Shown here piece after piece: positions 25,477-34,115 of a DNA stretch of 64,000 nt. Numbering within the stretch: position 1 is the first letter of the stretch; each line of letters opens with the position of its first letter. Location: NCBI RefSeq assembly GCF_037478305.1, contig NZ_JBBGAZ010000004.1, forward strand, positions 62,001 to 126,000, given 5' to 3'. The notes under the pieces are model-generated. The model was not told the origin of the DNA, did not search any database, and worked only from the letters and a program-made list of their open reading frames with translations. Origin of the DNA: Cognatishimia coralii. GTDB taxonomy: Bacteria > Pseudomonadota > Alphaproteobacteria > Rhodobacterales > Rhodobacteraceae. The position numbers and the translations under genes are program-made.

Positions 25477-26037
25477 GTGTCCGAACCAGCTTCGATTTCA
25501 CAAGGCATTGCCGCGCGCTATGCCACTGCGGTTTTCGAGATCGCAAAAGAGTCCAAAGGTGTTGCTAAGCTCGAAAAAGGCATTGATGCCTTGAGCACAG
25601 CCCTGGAAGACAGCGCAGACCTGCGCGAGTTGATCAATTCCCCGGTGTATTCCCGTGACGTACAGGGCAAGGCCATTGCAGCGGTTGCTGCGAAAATGGG
25701 CTTGGACGATGTGCTCACCAACACCCTGAGCTTGATGGCGGAGAACCGTCGTCTGTTCGTTCTGCCTCAGCTGGTTGCGCGTCTGCGTGATCTGGTGGCA
25801 GAGGACAAAGGCGAAGTGACCGCAGATGTCACCTCAGCCAAGGCTCTGACGAAGACTCAATCTGACAAACTGGCCAAGACGCTCAAAGAGCGCGTTGGCA
25901 AGGATGTCAAAATTAATGCGACCGTTGATGAATCTCTCATCGGCGGTCTCGTCGTTAAGGTGGGCTCGAAGATGATCGATACGTCGATCCGCTCCAAGCT
26001 CAATTCCCTTCAGAATGCAATGAAAGAGGTCGGATAA
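25477..26037 (+). CDS. atpH: ATP synthase F1 subunit delta
   Basis: A 186-residue OSCP-type subunit that joins the F1 head to the peripheral stalk. The family block IAARYATAVFEIAKE is at the N-terminus, and the C-terminal segment LIGGLVVKVGSKMIDTSIRSKLNSL is diagnostic. The GTG at 25477 is chosen over the GTG at 25471 because GGAAGG lies 6 bases before it and homologues begin SEPASIS. Its stop overlaps the atpA start (TAATG). It is the first gene of a five-gene F1 operon. Confidence 0.96.
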   Translation: MSEPASISQGIAARYATAVFEIAKESKGVAKLEKGIDALSTALEDSADLRELINSPVYSRDVQGKAIAAVAAKMGLDDVLTNTLSLMAENRRLFVLPQLVARLRDLVAEDKGEVTADVTSAKALTKTQSDKLAKTLKERVGKDVKINATVDESLIGGLVVKVGSKMIDTSIRSKLNSLQNAMKEVG

Positions 26038-27575
26038 TGGGTATCCAAGCAGCCGAAATCTCGGCAATCCTGAAAGACCAGATCAAGAACTTTGGTCAGG
26101 AAGCCGAAGTTGCCGAGGTTGGCCGTGTGCTTTCCGTCGGTGACGGTATCGCCCGCGTTTATGGTCTGGACAATGTTCAGGCCGGTGAGATGGTCGAATT
26201 CCCTGGTGGTATCATGGGGATGGCTCTGAACCTGGAAAGCGACAACGTTGGTGTTGTTATCTTTGGTTCCGACCGTGACATTAAAGAAGGTGACACTGTT
26301 AAGCGCACCAACTCCATCGTTGACGTTCCAGTTGGCCCAGAGCTGCTGGGTCGCGTTGTCGACGGTCTGGGCAACCCGCTGGACGGTAAGGGCCCAATCG
26401 ACGCCAAAGCACGTAACGTTGCAGACGTGAAAGCGCCTGGCATTATCCCACGGAAATCAGTGCACGAGCCAATGGCGACCGGCCTGAAATCCGTTGACGC
26501 GATGATCCCAATCGGCCGTGGCCAGCGTGAACTTATCATTGGTGACCGTCAGACCGGTAAAACTGCGATCGCTCTGGACACCATCCTGAACCAGAAATCC
26601 TACAACGACGCAGCCGGCGACGACGACAGCAAGAAACTGTTCTGCGTCTATGTTGCGGTTGGCCAAAAGCGCTCCACTGTTGCGCAACTGGTGAAGAAGC
26701 TGGAAGAGTCCGGCGCGATTGAATATTCGATCGTTGTGGCTGCGACCGCATCTGACCCTGCACCAATGCAGTTCCTCGCACCTTACGCGGCAACTGCGAT
26801 GGCGGAATACTTCCGTGACAACGGCAAGCACGCTCTGATCATCTATGATGACCTGTCCAAACAAGCGGTTGCATATCGTCAGATGTCCCTGCTTCTGCGT
26901 CGCCCACCGGGCCGTGAAGCGTATCCTGGTGACGTTTTCTATCTGCACTCCCGTCTGCTGGAGCGCTCCGCGAAGCTGAACGAAGACTTCGGCGCAGGCT
27001 CTCTGACAGCGCTGCCAGTCATCGAAACCCAAGGTGGTGACGTTTCCGCGTTTATTCCAACCAACGTGATCTCGATCACCGACGGTCAGATCTTCTTGGA
27101 AACTGAACTCTTCTACCAAGGTATCCGCCCAGCGGTGAACACCGGTCTGTCGGTTTCCCGTGTTGGTTCCTCGGCACAAACCAAAGCGATGTCTTCTGTT
27201 GCAGGTCCAGTTAAACTGTCCCTCGCTCAGTATCGTGAGATGGCTGCGTTCGCGCAGTTTGGTTCCGACCTTGACGCCGCAACTCAGCAGCTGCTGAACC
27301 GTGGTGCGCGTCTGACCGAGCTGATGAAACAGCCTCAGTACTCGCCACTGACCAACTCTGAAATCGTCTGCCTGATTTTCGCAGGTACCAACGGTTACCT
27401 CGACACTGTCGACGTGAAAGACGTTGGCCGGTACGAGCAAGGCCTGCTGGCGCACCTGCGTGGCAAGCATGCTGACCTGCTCGCATGGATCACTGAAGAA
27501 GATCAGAAGATCAAAGGCGACGCCGCAGACAAGATCAAAGCAGCGCTCGACGAATTCGCCGCAGACTTCGCATAA
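26037..27575 (+). CDS. atpA: ATP synthase F1 subunit alpha
   Basis: A 512-residue non-catalytic nucleotide-binding subunit of the F1 hexamer. The N-terminal barrel is followed by Walker A GDRQTGKT, the ALIIYDDLSKQAVAYRQMSLLLRRPPGREAYPGDVFYLHSRLLER-type block (the ATP synthase alpha/beta signature, about residues 265-310) and the Arg-finger segment near RPAVNTGLSVSRVGSSAQ. Length is normal. It overlaps atpH and is 12 bases before atpG. Codon choice is strongly biased, as in other highly expressed genes here. Confidence 0.99.
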   Translation: MGIQAAEISAILKDQIKNFGQEAEVAEVGRVLSVGDGIARVYGLDNVQAGEMVEFPGGIMGMALNLESDNVGVVIFGSDRDIKEGDTVKRTNSIVDVPVGPELLGRVVDGLGNPLDGKGPIDAKARNVADVKAPGIIPRKSVHEPMATGLKSVDAMIPIGRGQRELIIGDRQTGKTAIALDTILNQKSYNDAAGDDDSKKLFCVYVAVGQKRSTVAQLVKKLEESGAIEYSIVVAATASDPAPMQFLAPYAATAMAEYFRDNGKHALIIYDDLSKQAVAYRQMSLLLRRPPGREAYPGDVFYLHSRLLERSAKLNEDFGAGSLTALPVIETQGGDVSAFIPTNVISITDGQIFLETELFYQGIRPAVNTGLSVSRVGSSAQTKAMSSVAGPVKLSLAQYREMAAFAQFGSDLDAATQQLLNRGARLTELMKQPQYSPLTNSEIVCLIFAGTNGYLDTVDVKDVGRYEQGLLAHLRGKHADLLAWITEEDQKIKGDAADKIKAALDEFAADFA

Positions 27576-27587
27576 GGAGTTCAGACC

Positions 27588-28463
27588 ATGCCTAGTCTGA
27601 AGGACCTTAAAAACCGGATCGACAGCGTGAAAAACACGCGGAAGATCACAAAAGCCATGCAGATGGTTGCCGCGGCGAAACTTCGCCGCGCGCAGGAAGC
27701 TGCCGAGGCGTCGCGTCCCTACACAGAACGGTTCAACGCCGTTCTGGGTGGTCTCGCGGCCTCTGTTGGCGGTTCCGACTCTGCACCAAAGCTGCTTTCG
27801 GGCACCGGTTCTGATCAGACCCACCTTCTGGTGGTGATGACTGCAGAACGTGGCCTCTGCGGCGGCTTTAACTCAAACATCGCCAAACTGGCGCGTGCGA
27901 AAGCCGAAGAGCTTCAAGCTGCGGGCAAGACCGTCAAGATCTTGACCGTTGGCAAAAAAGGCCGTGACGCAATCAAACGCGATCTGGGCGACAGCTTTGT
28001 TGGCCATGTGGACCTGACCGAAGTTAAAAACGTCGGCTATGACAACGCACAAGACATCGCGCGGGACATTCTGGCACGCTTTGACGGCGGCGAGTTCGAC
28101 GTTGCGACAATCTTCTACGCGAAGTTCGTGAACGTTGTCTCTCAGATCCCAACCGCTCAGCAAATCATCCCTGCGGCCTTTGAGGCGGCAGAGGATGAAG
28201 GCGCAAGCACTCTGTATGACTACGAGCCAAGTGAGGAAGCCATTCTGGCCGACTTGCTGCCGCGCGGCGTCGCAACACAGATCTTTGCGGCTCTGCTGGA
28301 AAATGGCGCGTCAGAGCAGGGTGCTCGGATGTCCGCAATGGACAACGCGACCCGCAACGCTGGCGACATGATCGACAAGCTGACCATCGAGTTCAACCGC
28401 TCGCGTCAGGCTGTGATCACCAACGAGCTTATTGAAATTATCTCGGGCGCTGAAGCGCTCTAA
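27588..28463 (+). CDS. atpG: ATP synthase F1 subunit gamma
   Basis: A 291-residue central-stalk rotor subunit. It shows the N-terminal LKNRIDSVKNTRKITKAMQMVAAAKLRRAQ helix, the mid-domain LVVMTAERGLCGGFNSNIAK and the C-terminal helix MDNATRNAGDMIDKLTIEFNRSRQAVITNELIEI. Length and order match other alphaproteobacteria. An AAGGAGTT site precedes the ATG by 6 bases. Confidence 0.99.
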   Translation: MPSLKDLKNRIDSVKNTRKITKAMQMVAAAKLRRAQEAAEASRPYTERFNAVLGGLAASVGGSDSAPKLLSGTGSDQTHLLVVMTAERGLCGGFNSNIAKLARAKAEELQAAGKTVKILTVGKKGRDAIKRDLGDSFVGHVDLTEVKNVGYDNAQDIARDILARFDGGEFDVATIFYAKFVNVVSQIPTAQQIIPAAFEAAEDEGASTLYDYEPSEEAILADLLPRGVATQIFAALLENGASEQGARMSAMDNATRNAGDMIDKLTIEFNRSRQAVITNELIEIISGAEAL

Positions 28464-28479
28464 GAACCGGAGACGTAAC

Positions 28480-29904
28480 ATGGCAAATGCAAAAGGTAAG
28501 GTGACACAGGTCATCGGCGCCGTTGTCGACGTTCAGTTCGAAGATTCCCTGCCGGAAATCCTGAACGCTCTGAACACAGACAACAATGGAAAGAACCTGG
28601 TTCTGGAAGTATCCCAGCACCTGGGCGAAAACACTGTTCGCTGCATCGCGATGGACGCGACCGAAGGTCTTGTCCGCGGCGCAGAGGTCACCGACACCGG
28701 CGGCCCAATCACCGTTCCAGTTGGTAACGCGACCCTGGGTCGTATTCTGAACGTTGTTGGCGAGCCTGTGGACGAAGGTGAGCCAATCAACGCAACCGAA
28801 TCCCGCGCGATCCACCAGCCGGCGCCTGCTTTCGAAGAGCAGTCCACCGCGTCTGAAATCCTCGTGACCGGCATCAAAGTTATCGACCTTCTCGCGCCTT
28901 ACGCGAAGGGTGGTAAAATTGGCCTCTTCGGTGGTGCGGGTGTTGGTAAAACCGTTCTCATCATGGAACTGATCAACAACATCGCGAAAGTGCACTCTGG
29001 CTTCTCCGTATTCGCGGGTGTGGGCGAGCGTACGCGTGAAGGTAACGACCTTTACCACGAGATGATCGAATCCAACGTTATTAAGCCTGATAACCTTGAG
29101 GAATCTCAGGTTGCGCTGGTTTACGGCCAGATGAACGAGCCTCCCGGTGCGCGTGCACGTGTTGCTCTGACAGGTCTGACCCTGGCGGAACAGTTCCGTG
29201 ACCAATCCGGTACCGACGTTCTGTTCTTCGTCGACAACATCTTCCGCTTTACCCAAGCGGGTTCCGAGGTGTCTGCGCTTCTGGGTCGTATTCCTTCCGC
29301 GGTGGGCTACCAGCCAACCCTCGCAACCGACATGGGTGCGATGCAGGAACGGATTACCTCCACCAAGAACGGTTCGATCACCTCGATCCAAGCGGTTTAC
29401 GTTCCAGCGGACGACTTGACCGACCCTGCACCAGCAACCACCTTTGCGCACTTGGATGCGACCACGGTTCTTAACCGTGCGATCTCCGAGCTGGGCATCT
29501 ACCCTGCGGTTGACCCATTGGACAGCTCCAGCCGTCTGATGGACCCAGCCGTTGTGGGCGAAGAGCACTACAACGTGGCCTTTGAGGTTCAAGGTATCCT
29601 GCAGCGCTACAAATCCCTGCAAGACATCATCGCGATCCTCGGCATGGACGAACTCTCTGAGGAAGACAAGCTGACCGTTGCGCGTGCGCGTAAGATCCAG
29701 CGTTTCCTGTCTCAGCCGTTCGACGTTGCGAAGGTCTTCACCGGTTCCGACGGTGTTCAGGTTCCTCTGGAAGACACCATCGCGTCGTTCAAAGCGGTTG
29801 TTGCCGGCGAATACGATCACCTGCCAGAAGGCGCCTTCTACATGGTTGGCGGCATCGACGAAGTGATCGCAAAAGCCGAGAAAATGGCTGCGGAAGCTGC
29901 TTAA
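28480..29904 (+). CDS. atpD: ATP synthase F1 subunit beta
   Basis: A 474-residue catalytic subunit. It has Walker A GGAGVGKT in IGLFGGAGVGKTVLIMEL, catalytic Glu in GVGERTREGNDLY, Walker B VLFFVDNIFRF and the signature PAVDPLDSSS. The start at 28480 (MANAKGKVTQ) is chosen: it has a CCGGAGA site and matches the family, whereas an in-frame ATG at 28432 lies inside atpG. It sits 16 bases after atpG. Confidence 0.99.
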   Translation: MANAKGKVTQVIGAVVDVQFEDSLPEILNALNTDNNGKNLVLEVSQHLGENTVRCIAMDATEGLVRGAEVTDTGGPITVPVGNATLGRILNVVGEPVDEGEPINATESRAIHQPAPAFEEQSTASEILVTGIKVIDLLAPYAKGGKIGLFGGAGVGKTVLIMELINNIAKVHSGFSVFAGVGERTREGNDLYHEMIESNVIKPDNLEESQVALVYGQMNEPPGARARVALTGLTLAEQFRDQSGTDVLFFVDNIFRFTQAGSEVSALLGRIPSAVGYQPTLATDMGAMQERITSTKNGSITSIQAVYVPADDLTDPAPATTFAHLDATTVLNRAISELGIYPAVDPLDSSSRLMDPAVVGEEHYNVAFEVQGILQRYKSLQDIIAILGMDELSEEDKLTVARARKIQRFLSQPFDVAKVFTGSDGVQVPLEDTIASFKAVVAGEYDHLPEGAFYMVGGIDEVIAKAEKMAAEAA

Positions 29905-29959
29905 TCAAGAGATCCGGCTCTGCGCCCCGTGTGCAGAGCCTCTCTGAAAGGAGGCCTCA

Positions 29960-30358
29960 ATGGCAAACACCATGCAATTTGATCTGGTCAGCCCGGAACG
30001 CGCGCTTGCATCCCTGCAAGCCTCTGCCGTGCAGATCCCAGGTGCAGATGGTGACATGACCGCGATGCCTGATCACGCACCAACCATCACCACCCTGCGC
30101 CCGGGCATCCTGAGCGTAGAAGCAGAGGGCGGAACTCAGTCCTATGCCGTGACCGGTGGTTTTGCGGAAATCAACGCAGAAGGCACGTCCGTTCTGGCCG
30201 AGCAAGCCATCCCAACTGGCGATGTCACAGCCGAGCTGATCGACGGTCTGATCGCAACAGCAGCAGCAGCGGCGGAAAGCGCTTCTGCGGAAACCAAAGA
30301 CGCGGCGGCTAAAAACCTCGCCGACATGGAAGCGCTGAAAGCGGCTCTAAGCATCTGA
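29960..30358 (+). CDS. atpC: ATP synthase F1 subunit epsilon
   Basis: A 132-residue subunit of the F1 central stalk, involved in coupling and inhibition. The N-terminal beta-sandwich reads MQFDLVSPERAL, GDMTAMPDHAPTITTLRPGI and YAVTGGFAEI. The C-terminal helical part is Ala/Glu-rich and short. It ends the operon and is followed by a strong terminator. The ribosome site AAAGGAGG is close to perfect. Confidence 0.97.
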   Translation: MANTMQFDLVSPERALASLQASAVQIPGADGDMTAMPDHAPTITTLRPGILSVEAEGGTQSYAVTGGFAEINAEGTSVLAEQAIPTGDVTAELIDGLIATAAAAAESASAETKDAAAKNLADMEALKAALSI

Positions 30359-30377
30359 TTTTGCTAAACTTCAAGAG

Positions 30378-30410
30378 CGGGCCTCGTGAGCAATCACGGG
30401 GCCCGTTTCT
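30378..30410 (+). terminator. Terminator of the atp operon
   Basis: Twelve-base stem CGGGCCTCGTGA / TCACGGGGCCCG (one T-G wobble pair) with loop GCAA, then TTTCTATTT. It starts 20 bases after the atpC stop. Confidence 0.9.
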
Positions 30411-30464
30411 ATTTACACGGGTGTGGAAAACAGGCTAAATCTCCCCTAGTTTGTGGGGACGAAC

Positions 30465-30812
30465 ATGAAAAAACTTCGAGGCAAGACCCTAGGTATTGAT
30501 CAGGGCGAAGAGCAGCTGTTTTCCGACTATGACACCGGCGGCGACATGTGGGTCAGCTCTGGTCCACGCGAACGTCGCAAGCGTGTCAAATTTTCCGAAA
30601 ATTACCTTAGCACACCTGCGGTCCATGTGTCCCTGTCACTCTGGGACGTCAGCAACGGCGCGAACCTGCGCGCGGATCTGACAGCGGATAGTGTCGATGA
30701 AACAGGCTTTGATCTGGTCTTTAAGACCTGGCAAGATACGCAAGTCGCCCGCGTCCGCATGAGCTGGATTGCCTTTGGCGAGGTCGAAGACGAGGACAAT
30801 TGGGACGTCTAG
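30465..30812 (+). CDS. H-type lectin domain protein
   Basis: A 115-residue cytoplasmic protein with no signal peptide. Residues 35-105 resemble the H-type lectin (discoidin-like sugar-binding) fold: VKFSENYLSTPAVHVSLSLWD, then DLVFKTWQDTQVARVRMSWIAFG, ending in an acidic tail. The start at 30465 has GGGG 6 bases upstream; a GTG at 30453 is the alternative. It follows the atp terminator and has its own short unit. Bacterial H-lectin proteins of this size are common in Roseobacters without known function. Confidence 0.7.
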   Translation: MKKLRGKTLGIDQGEEQLFSDYDTGGDMWVSSGPRERRKRVKFSENYLSTPAVHVSLSLWDVSNGANLRADLTADSVDETGFDLVFKTWQDTQVARVRMSWIAFGEVEDEDNWDV

Positions 30813-30830
30813 CGCCCGCGTTTTTCTCTT

Positions 30831-30890
30831 GCCAGAAGTATCCCGGGGGGGCGGAAATCACGGATTTCCGTGGGGGGCAGAGCCCCCCGT
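30831..30890. repeat. Double-hairpin convergent-junction repeat, copy 1
   Basis: Hairpin 1 is CGGAAATC / GATTTCCG (30852-30870); hairpin 2 is GGGGGGC / GCCCCCC (30872-30888), following GTATCCCGGGG. It shares layout with copies at 33401-33448 and 57187-57238. It lies between the convergent lectin and prs genes and may terminate transcription from both sides. Confidence 0.65.
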
Positions 30891-30898
30891 GAAAGGCT

Positions 30899-31906
30899 TT
30901 AGGTGAAAAGCCCTTCGTAAGAGGCTTCTAGCGTCTCTGTTTCAAACAACGAGCTGACGGATGCGCCGTTCCAGATGTTCAGGATCGCATGCGCAAAGAT
31001 CGGGGCGGTCGGCAGAACGCGGATATTGCTGCAAGCTTTGACAGGCTCGGTTGGCTGGATGGTGTCCGTGATCACGAGGCTTTTCATCACGGATTTGGTG
31101 ACGCGGTCGACAGCTGGCCCGGACAGAACGCCGTGCGTGATATAGGCATGCACTTCGGTTGCGCCGTGCTCCAGAATAACTTCAGCCGCTTTGCACAATG
31201 TGCCTGCCGTGTCGCAGATGTCGTCCACGATGATACATTTCTTGCCGGTCACATCACCGATCACGGTCATTTCCGCAATCTCGCCGGGCTTTTCGCGACG
31301 TTTGTCGACGATCGACAGCGGCGCGTTGATCCGCTTCGCCAGCTCACGTGCGCGCGCCACGCCGCCCACGTCAGGCGAGACAATCATGATGTCGTCCATA
31401 TTGCCTTTGAACTGATGCATGATGTCTAAAGCAAACACAGGTGACGCATAAAGGTTGTCCACCGGAATATCAAAGAACCCCTGAATCTGCGCCGCGTGCA
31501 GGTCCATGGTCAGAACCCGCTCCACACCGGCTTCGACCAGCATATTGGCGACCAGTTTCGCAGAGATCGGCGTCCGCGCCTTGGCGCGACGATCCTGACG
31601 GGCGTAGCCAAAGTAAGGGATCACGGCGGTGATGCGTTTGGCTGATGACCGGCGCAGCGCGTCGGACATGATTAAAAGCTCCATCAAGTTGTCATTGGCC
31701 GGGTTTGATGTCGGCTGAATGATGAACATATCCTCGCCGCGCACGTTCTCGAAGACTTCGACGAAAATCTCGCCGTCGTTGAACCGTTCGACCCGCGCGT
31801 CCACCAGTCCCAAATTGCGATGAATGGACATGCGACGCGCGATGGATTTGGCCAAAGGCTGGTTCGCATTTCCGGTGATGAGTTTGGGTTCCATGGTGGT
31901 GGGCAT
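30899..31906 (-). CDS. prs: Ribose-phosphate pyrophosphokinase
   Basis: A 335-residue enzyme that makes PRPP from ribose 5-phosphate and ATP for nucleotide, histidine and tryptophan synthesis. It shows FNDGEIFVEVFENVRGEDMFIIQ near the N-terminus, ATP-binding YFGYARQDRRAKARTPISAKLVAN and the PRPP loop IIVDDICDTAGTL. Length is slightly above the usual 310-320, mainly at the N-terminus. An in-frame ATG 12 bases downstream (MEPKLITG) is an alternative start. Single gene. Confidence 0.97.
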   Translation of the reverse strand: MPTTMEPKLITGNANQPLAKSIARRMSIHRNLGLVDARVERFNDGEIFVEVFENVRGEDMFIIQPTSNPANDNLMELLIMSDALRRSSAKRITAVIPYFGYARQDRRAKARTPISAKLVANMLVEAGVERVLTMDLHAAQIQGFFDIPVDNLYASPVFALDIMHQFKGNMDDIMIVSPDVGGVARARELAKRINAPLSIVDKRREKPGEIAEMTVIGDVTGKKCIIVDDICDTAGTLCKAAEVILEHGATEVHAYITHGVLSGPAVDRVTKSVMKSLVITDTIQPTEPVKACSNIRVLPTAPIFAHAILNIWNGASVSSLFETETLEASYEGLFT

Positions 31907-32008
31907 AGAGGCAGTTCCCCGAGGTCAGATGACAGATTCGTGACGTTGCGCACGCCTTAACATGTGGTTAGCTTTTGGCAAAGATGACTGCGCTAACAGG
32001 AGGGTCAA

Positions 32009-32608
32009 ATGCCACATATCGACTACTATTTCGCGACGATCTCGCCCTATACTTACCTTGCCGGGACACGGCTTGAGGAAATTGCCGCCAAACACGGGGC
32101 GACGATCACGTATAAGCCCGTCGATATTCTGCAGCAATTTGCTCGTACCGGTGGACAGCCTCCCAAAGATCGCCATATCTCGCGGCAGGAATACCGTGCG
32201 CAGGAACTGCCGCGTCAGGCTAGAAAGCTGGGTATGACCTTTAACCTCAAGCCCGCGCATTGGCCGACCAATATGGCGCCGTCCTCTTATGCTTTGATCG
32301 CGGCGCAGAATGCGGGCGGAGGCGACCTTGGTGCGCTCACCCATGCCTTTACCCGCGCGGTGTGGGCCGAAGAAAAGAACATCGCCGAGGATGATGTGAT
32401 CCGTGAATGTCTGGCGGCGGCTGGGTTTGATCCTGCCTTGGCAGAAAGCGGCCTTCTGGAAGGCGCAGAAACCTATGCGCAGAACCTTGAGGATGCCGTG
32501 AACGCAGGTGCCTTTGGCGCGCCGTTTTATGTGGTGGATGATGGCGCGCGCTTCTGGGGGCAAGATCGCCTTGAGGATCTCGATCTGCATCTGTCAGGCA
32601 AGCTTTAA
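32009..32608 (+). CDS. 2-hydroxychromene-2-carboxylate isomerase-like (DsbA/kappa-GST fold)
   Basis: A 199-residue cytoplasmic protein. It begins IDYYFATISPYTYLAG, where the active-site Ser of the kappa-GST/HCCA isomerase class is expected (ISPYTYL). The thioredoxin-fold ending is NAGAFGAPFYVVDDGARFWGQDRLEDL. The class isomerises aromatic degradation intermediates using glutathione, but many homologues have unknown substrates. There are no pathway neighbours; it is 12 bases upstream of an alpha/beta hydrolase gene and likely co-transcribed. An AGGAGGGT site supports the start. Confidence 0.85.
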   Translation: MPHIDYYFATISPYTYLAGTRLEEIAAKHGATITYKPVDILQQFARTGGQPPKDRHISRQEYRAQELPRQARKLGMTFNLKPAHWPTNMAPSSYALIAAQNAGGGDLGALTHAFTRAVWAEEKNIAEDDVIRECLAAAGFDPALAESGLLEGAETYAQNLEDAVNAGAFGAPFYVVDDGARFWGQDRLEDLDLHLSGKL

Positions 32609-32620
32609 AGGCCTCGCGAC

Positions 32621-33403
32621 ATGACGACGCCCTTTGTCCGGACCTTCGGAGACGGTCCGGTCCCTGTCTTTGCGCTGCATTGCTCACTGGCCCATTCCGG
32701 GTCGTGGGGTGGGGTCGCGAAGGCCTGTGATCCCTATGTGACGATGCAGGCCATGGACCTGCCTGGGCATGGCAAAAGCCCTAAACCTGCGCGGCCAGAA
32801 GAAGCCGCTGAACTGGCGGTGGCCTGGGCGGCAGAGGTGATTGAGACGCCGATGCATCTCTTTGGACATAGTTTCGGGGCCTATGTCGCCTTGCGCCTTG
32901 CGGTGGAGCATCCTGAAAAGGTGCTGAGCCTGTCGCTTTACGAACCGGTCTTCTTTGCCGCCGCGCGTGAGTTTGATCCAGAGGTTTATGCAGCGCGGTT
33001 TTCTGAAATGGCAGAACTGGATGGTCTTATGGCCGCGCAGGACCATGAGGGTGCGGCCAAGCGGTTTGTGCAGGATTGGGGCGGAGGCATGCCTTGGGAG
33101 ATGTTGCCTGAGGAGATGCGCAACATGATGGCCGCCGGAATGCCTCTGGTGGTCGGGGCCAATGAGACTTTGATTGAGGACAGCGCTGATATCTTGTCCC
33201 GCGTGTCAGAGATCTCGGTGCCGACCCTGTTGATGGATGGGGCCGAGAGCCATCCGATTGTGAAACCTATTCAGGATTCACTCGCGGAAAAGATTGCTGG
33301 TGCGCAAAGGCAGACCTTGGCGGGTGTCGGGCATATGGGGTTAATTTCGCATCCCAAGGATGTGGCCGCCGCCTATCTGGCGCATATTGGGATGGGGGCG
33401 TAG
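32621..33403 (+). CDS. Alpha/beta hydrolase
   Basis: A 260-residue cytoplasmic hydrolase. The oxyanion region is FALHCSLAHSGSW, the nucleophile elbow GHSFGAYVALRLA (Ser), and a late catalytic His is expected in GVGHMGLISHPKDV. An acidic residue is in PTLLMDGAESHPI. The HCSLAHS segment replaces the more common HGxxG. Substrate unknown. Likely co-transcribed with the upstream isomerase gene; its stop is covered by the first bases of a repeat element. Confidence 0.85.
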   Translation: MTTPFVRTFGDGPVPVFALHCSLAHSGSWGGVAKACDPYVTMQAMDLPGHGKSPKPARPEEAAELAVAWAAEVIETPMHLFGHSFGAYVALRLAVEHPEKVLSLSLYEPVFFAAAREFDPEVYAARFSEMAELDGLMAAQDHEGAAKRFVQDWGGGMPWEMLPEEMRNMMAAGMPLVVGANETLIEDSADILSRVSEISVPTLLMDGAESHPIVKPIQDSLAEKIAGAQRQTLAGVGHMGLISHPKDVAAAYLAHIGMGA

Positions 33404-33448
33404 GGGCGCTGCCCCTCGACCTGCGGTCTCACCCCGGGATATTGTCGG
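33401..33448. repeat. Double-hairpin convergent-junction repeat, copy 2 (inverted)
   Basis: Reading along the plus strand: AGGGGC / GCCCCT (33402-33416), then GACC / GGTC (33418-33428), then ACCCCGGGATATTGTCGG. On the minus strand this has the same order as copies 1 and 3. Lies between the convergent hydrolase and DUF1489 genes. Confidence 0.65.
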
Positions 33449-33459
33449 CGAGAGAACGA

Positions 33460-33891
33460 TCAGAGGATCCCGATTTCGGCCAAGGCGCTGGCGAGTTCGG
33501 CAGGGAGCGGCTCTTCCTGATCGCGCCCTTTCGGGAGATCCATGGGGGAGTCCTCGGGCTTGAGGTAGCGCCAGCCTTGGAAGGGGCGTTTGAGAGTGGA
33601 TTGCGTGCGGATGAGTTCGGGGTCCAGCACGATGGCGCAGCGGCGGATGCCGTCTGATCCGATGACCTCATCAAAGCGCAGGATCTTTTGGCGGGCTTGA
33701 ATGGAACCTTTGATGACCCAATAGATCGAGCCGCCGTTTAGAACCTCTGCCTTGCGCTTGGGCCACATGCGGGTGACGTGGCGGGGCAGGCTGTCGGGGC
33801 GCTCAGCGGCGCGCATAGTTTGCCAGATTGCGAGTGAGTCGACTGACTCGGTACCGACCGAGAGCTTGACGAGGTTCACGAATTTAGTCAC
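33460..33891 (-). CDS. DUF1489-family protein
   Basis: A 143-residue cytoplasmic protein with the pattern KFVNLVKLSVGTESVDSL at the start, then PRHVTRMWPKRKAEVLNGGSIYWVIKG and RRCAIVLDPELIRTQSTLKRPFQGWRYL. This matches DUF1489, conserved in alphaproteobacteria with no known function. I choose a GTG start at 33891: GGGGAAAACCT precedes it, and homology starts there. An in-frame ATG further upstream would add 38 unrelated residues. Divergent from nrdJ. Confidence 0.85.
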   Translation of the reverse strand: MTKFVNLVKLSVGTESVDSLAIWQTMRAAERPDSLPRHVTRMWPKRKAEVLNGGSIYWVIKGSIQARQKILRFDEVIGSDGIRRCAIVLDPELIRTQSTLKRPFQGWRYLKPEDSPMDLPKGRDQEEPLPAELASALAEIGIL

Positions 33892-33996
33892 AGGTTTTCC
33901 CCAGATTCTTCCACGACAAATTAACGCAAAGGCCGCGAAGGTCAAATGGTCAGGGTGATGCATTTCGCCTGCATTTTGTTGGTGGGTGAAAAATAA

Positions 33997-34012
33997 ACAC
34001 CACATGTTGTGT
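33997..34012. promoter_or_regulatory. NrdR-box-like site upstream of nrdJ
   Basis: ACACCACATGTTGTGT is a near-perfect dyad matching the NrdR pattern ACAC-N-A-N-AT-N-T-N-GTGT. It is centred about 111 bases before the nrdJ start in the DUF1489/nrdJ divergent region. NrdR represses ribonucleotide reductase genes in many bacteria. NrdR boxes usually come in pairs; a clear second box was not found. Confidence 0.6.
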
Positions 34013-34115
34013 TTTTGCTTGTCGCGGTACGCTCGGGCTGCTAGTTTCGTTGACCTAGTAAAAAGCCCCTGATCGGGCTATTCTGTAGCCCTTCTGCCAA
34101 ACAAGGATATCGCTG

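Noticed and set aside
26457..27824. 455-codon open frame opposite atpA and atpG
   Set aside because: No family resemblance; long antisense frames arise from the strong codon bias of these highly expressed genes. The same holds for the 460-codon frame opposite atpD (28438-29820).
33892..34115. Cobalamin riboswitch upstream of nrdJ
   Set aside because: The B12-box sequence was not found; the NrdR-like dyad is the only clear element.
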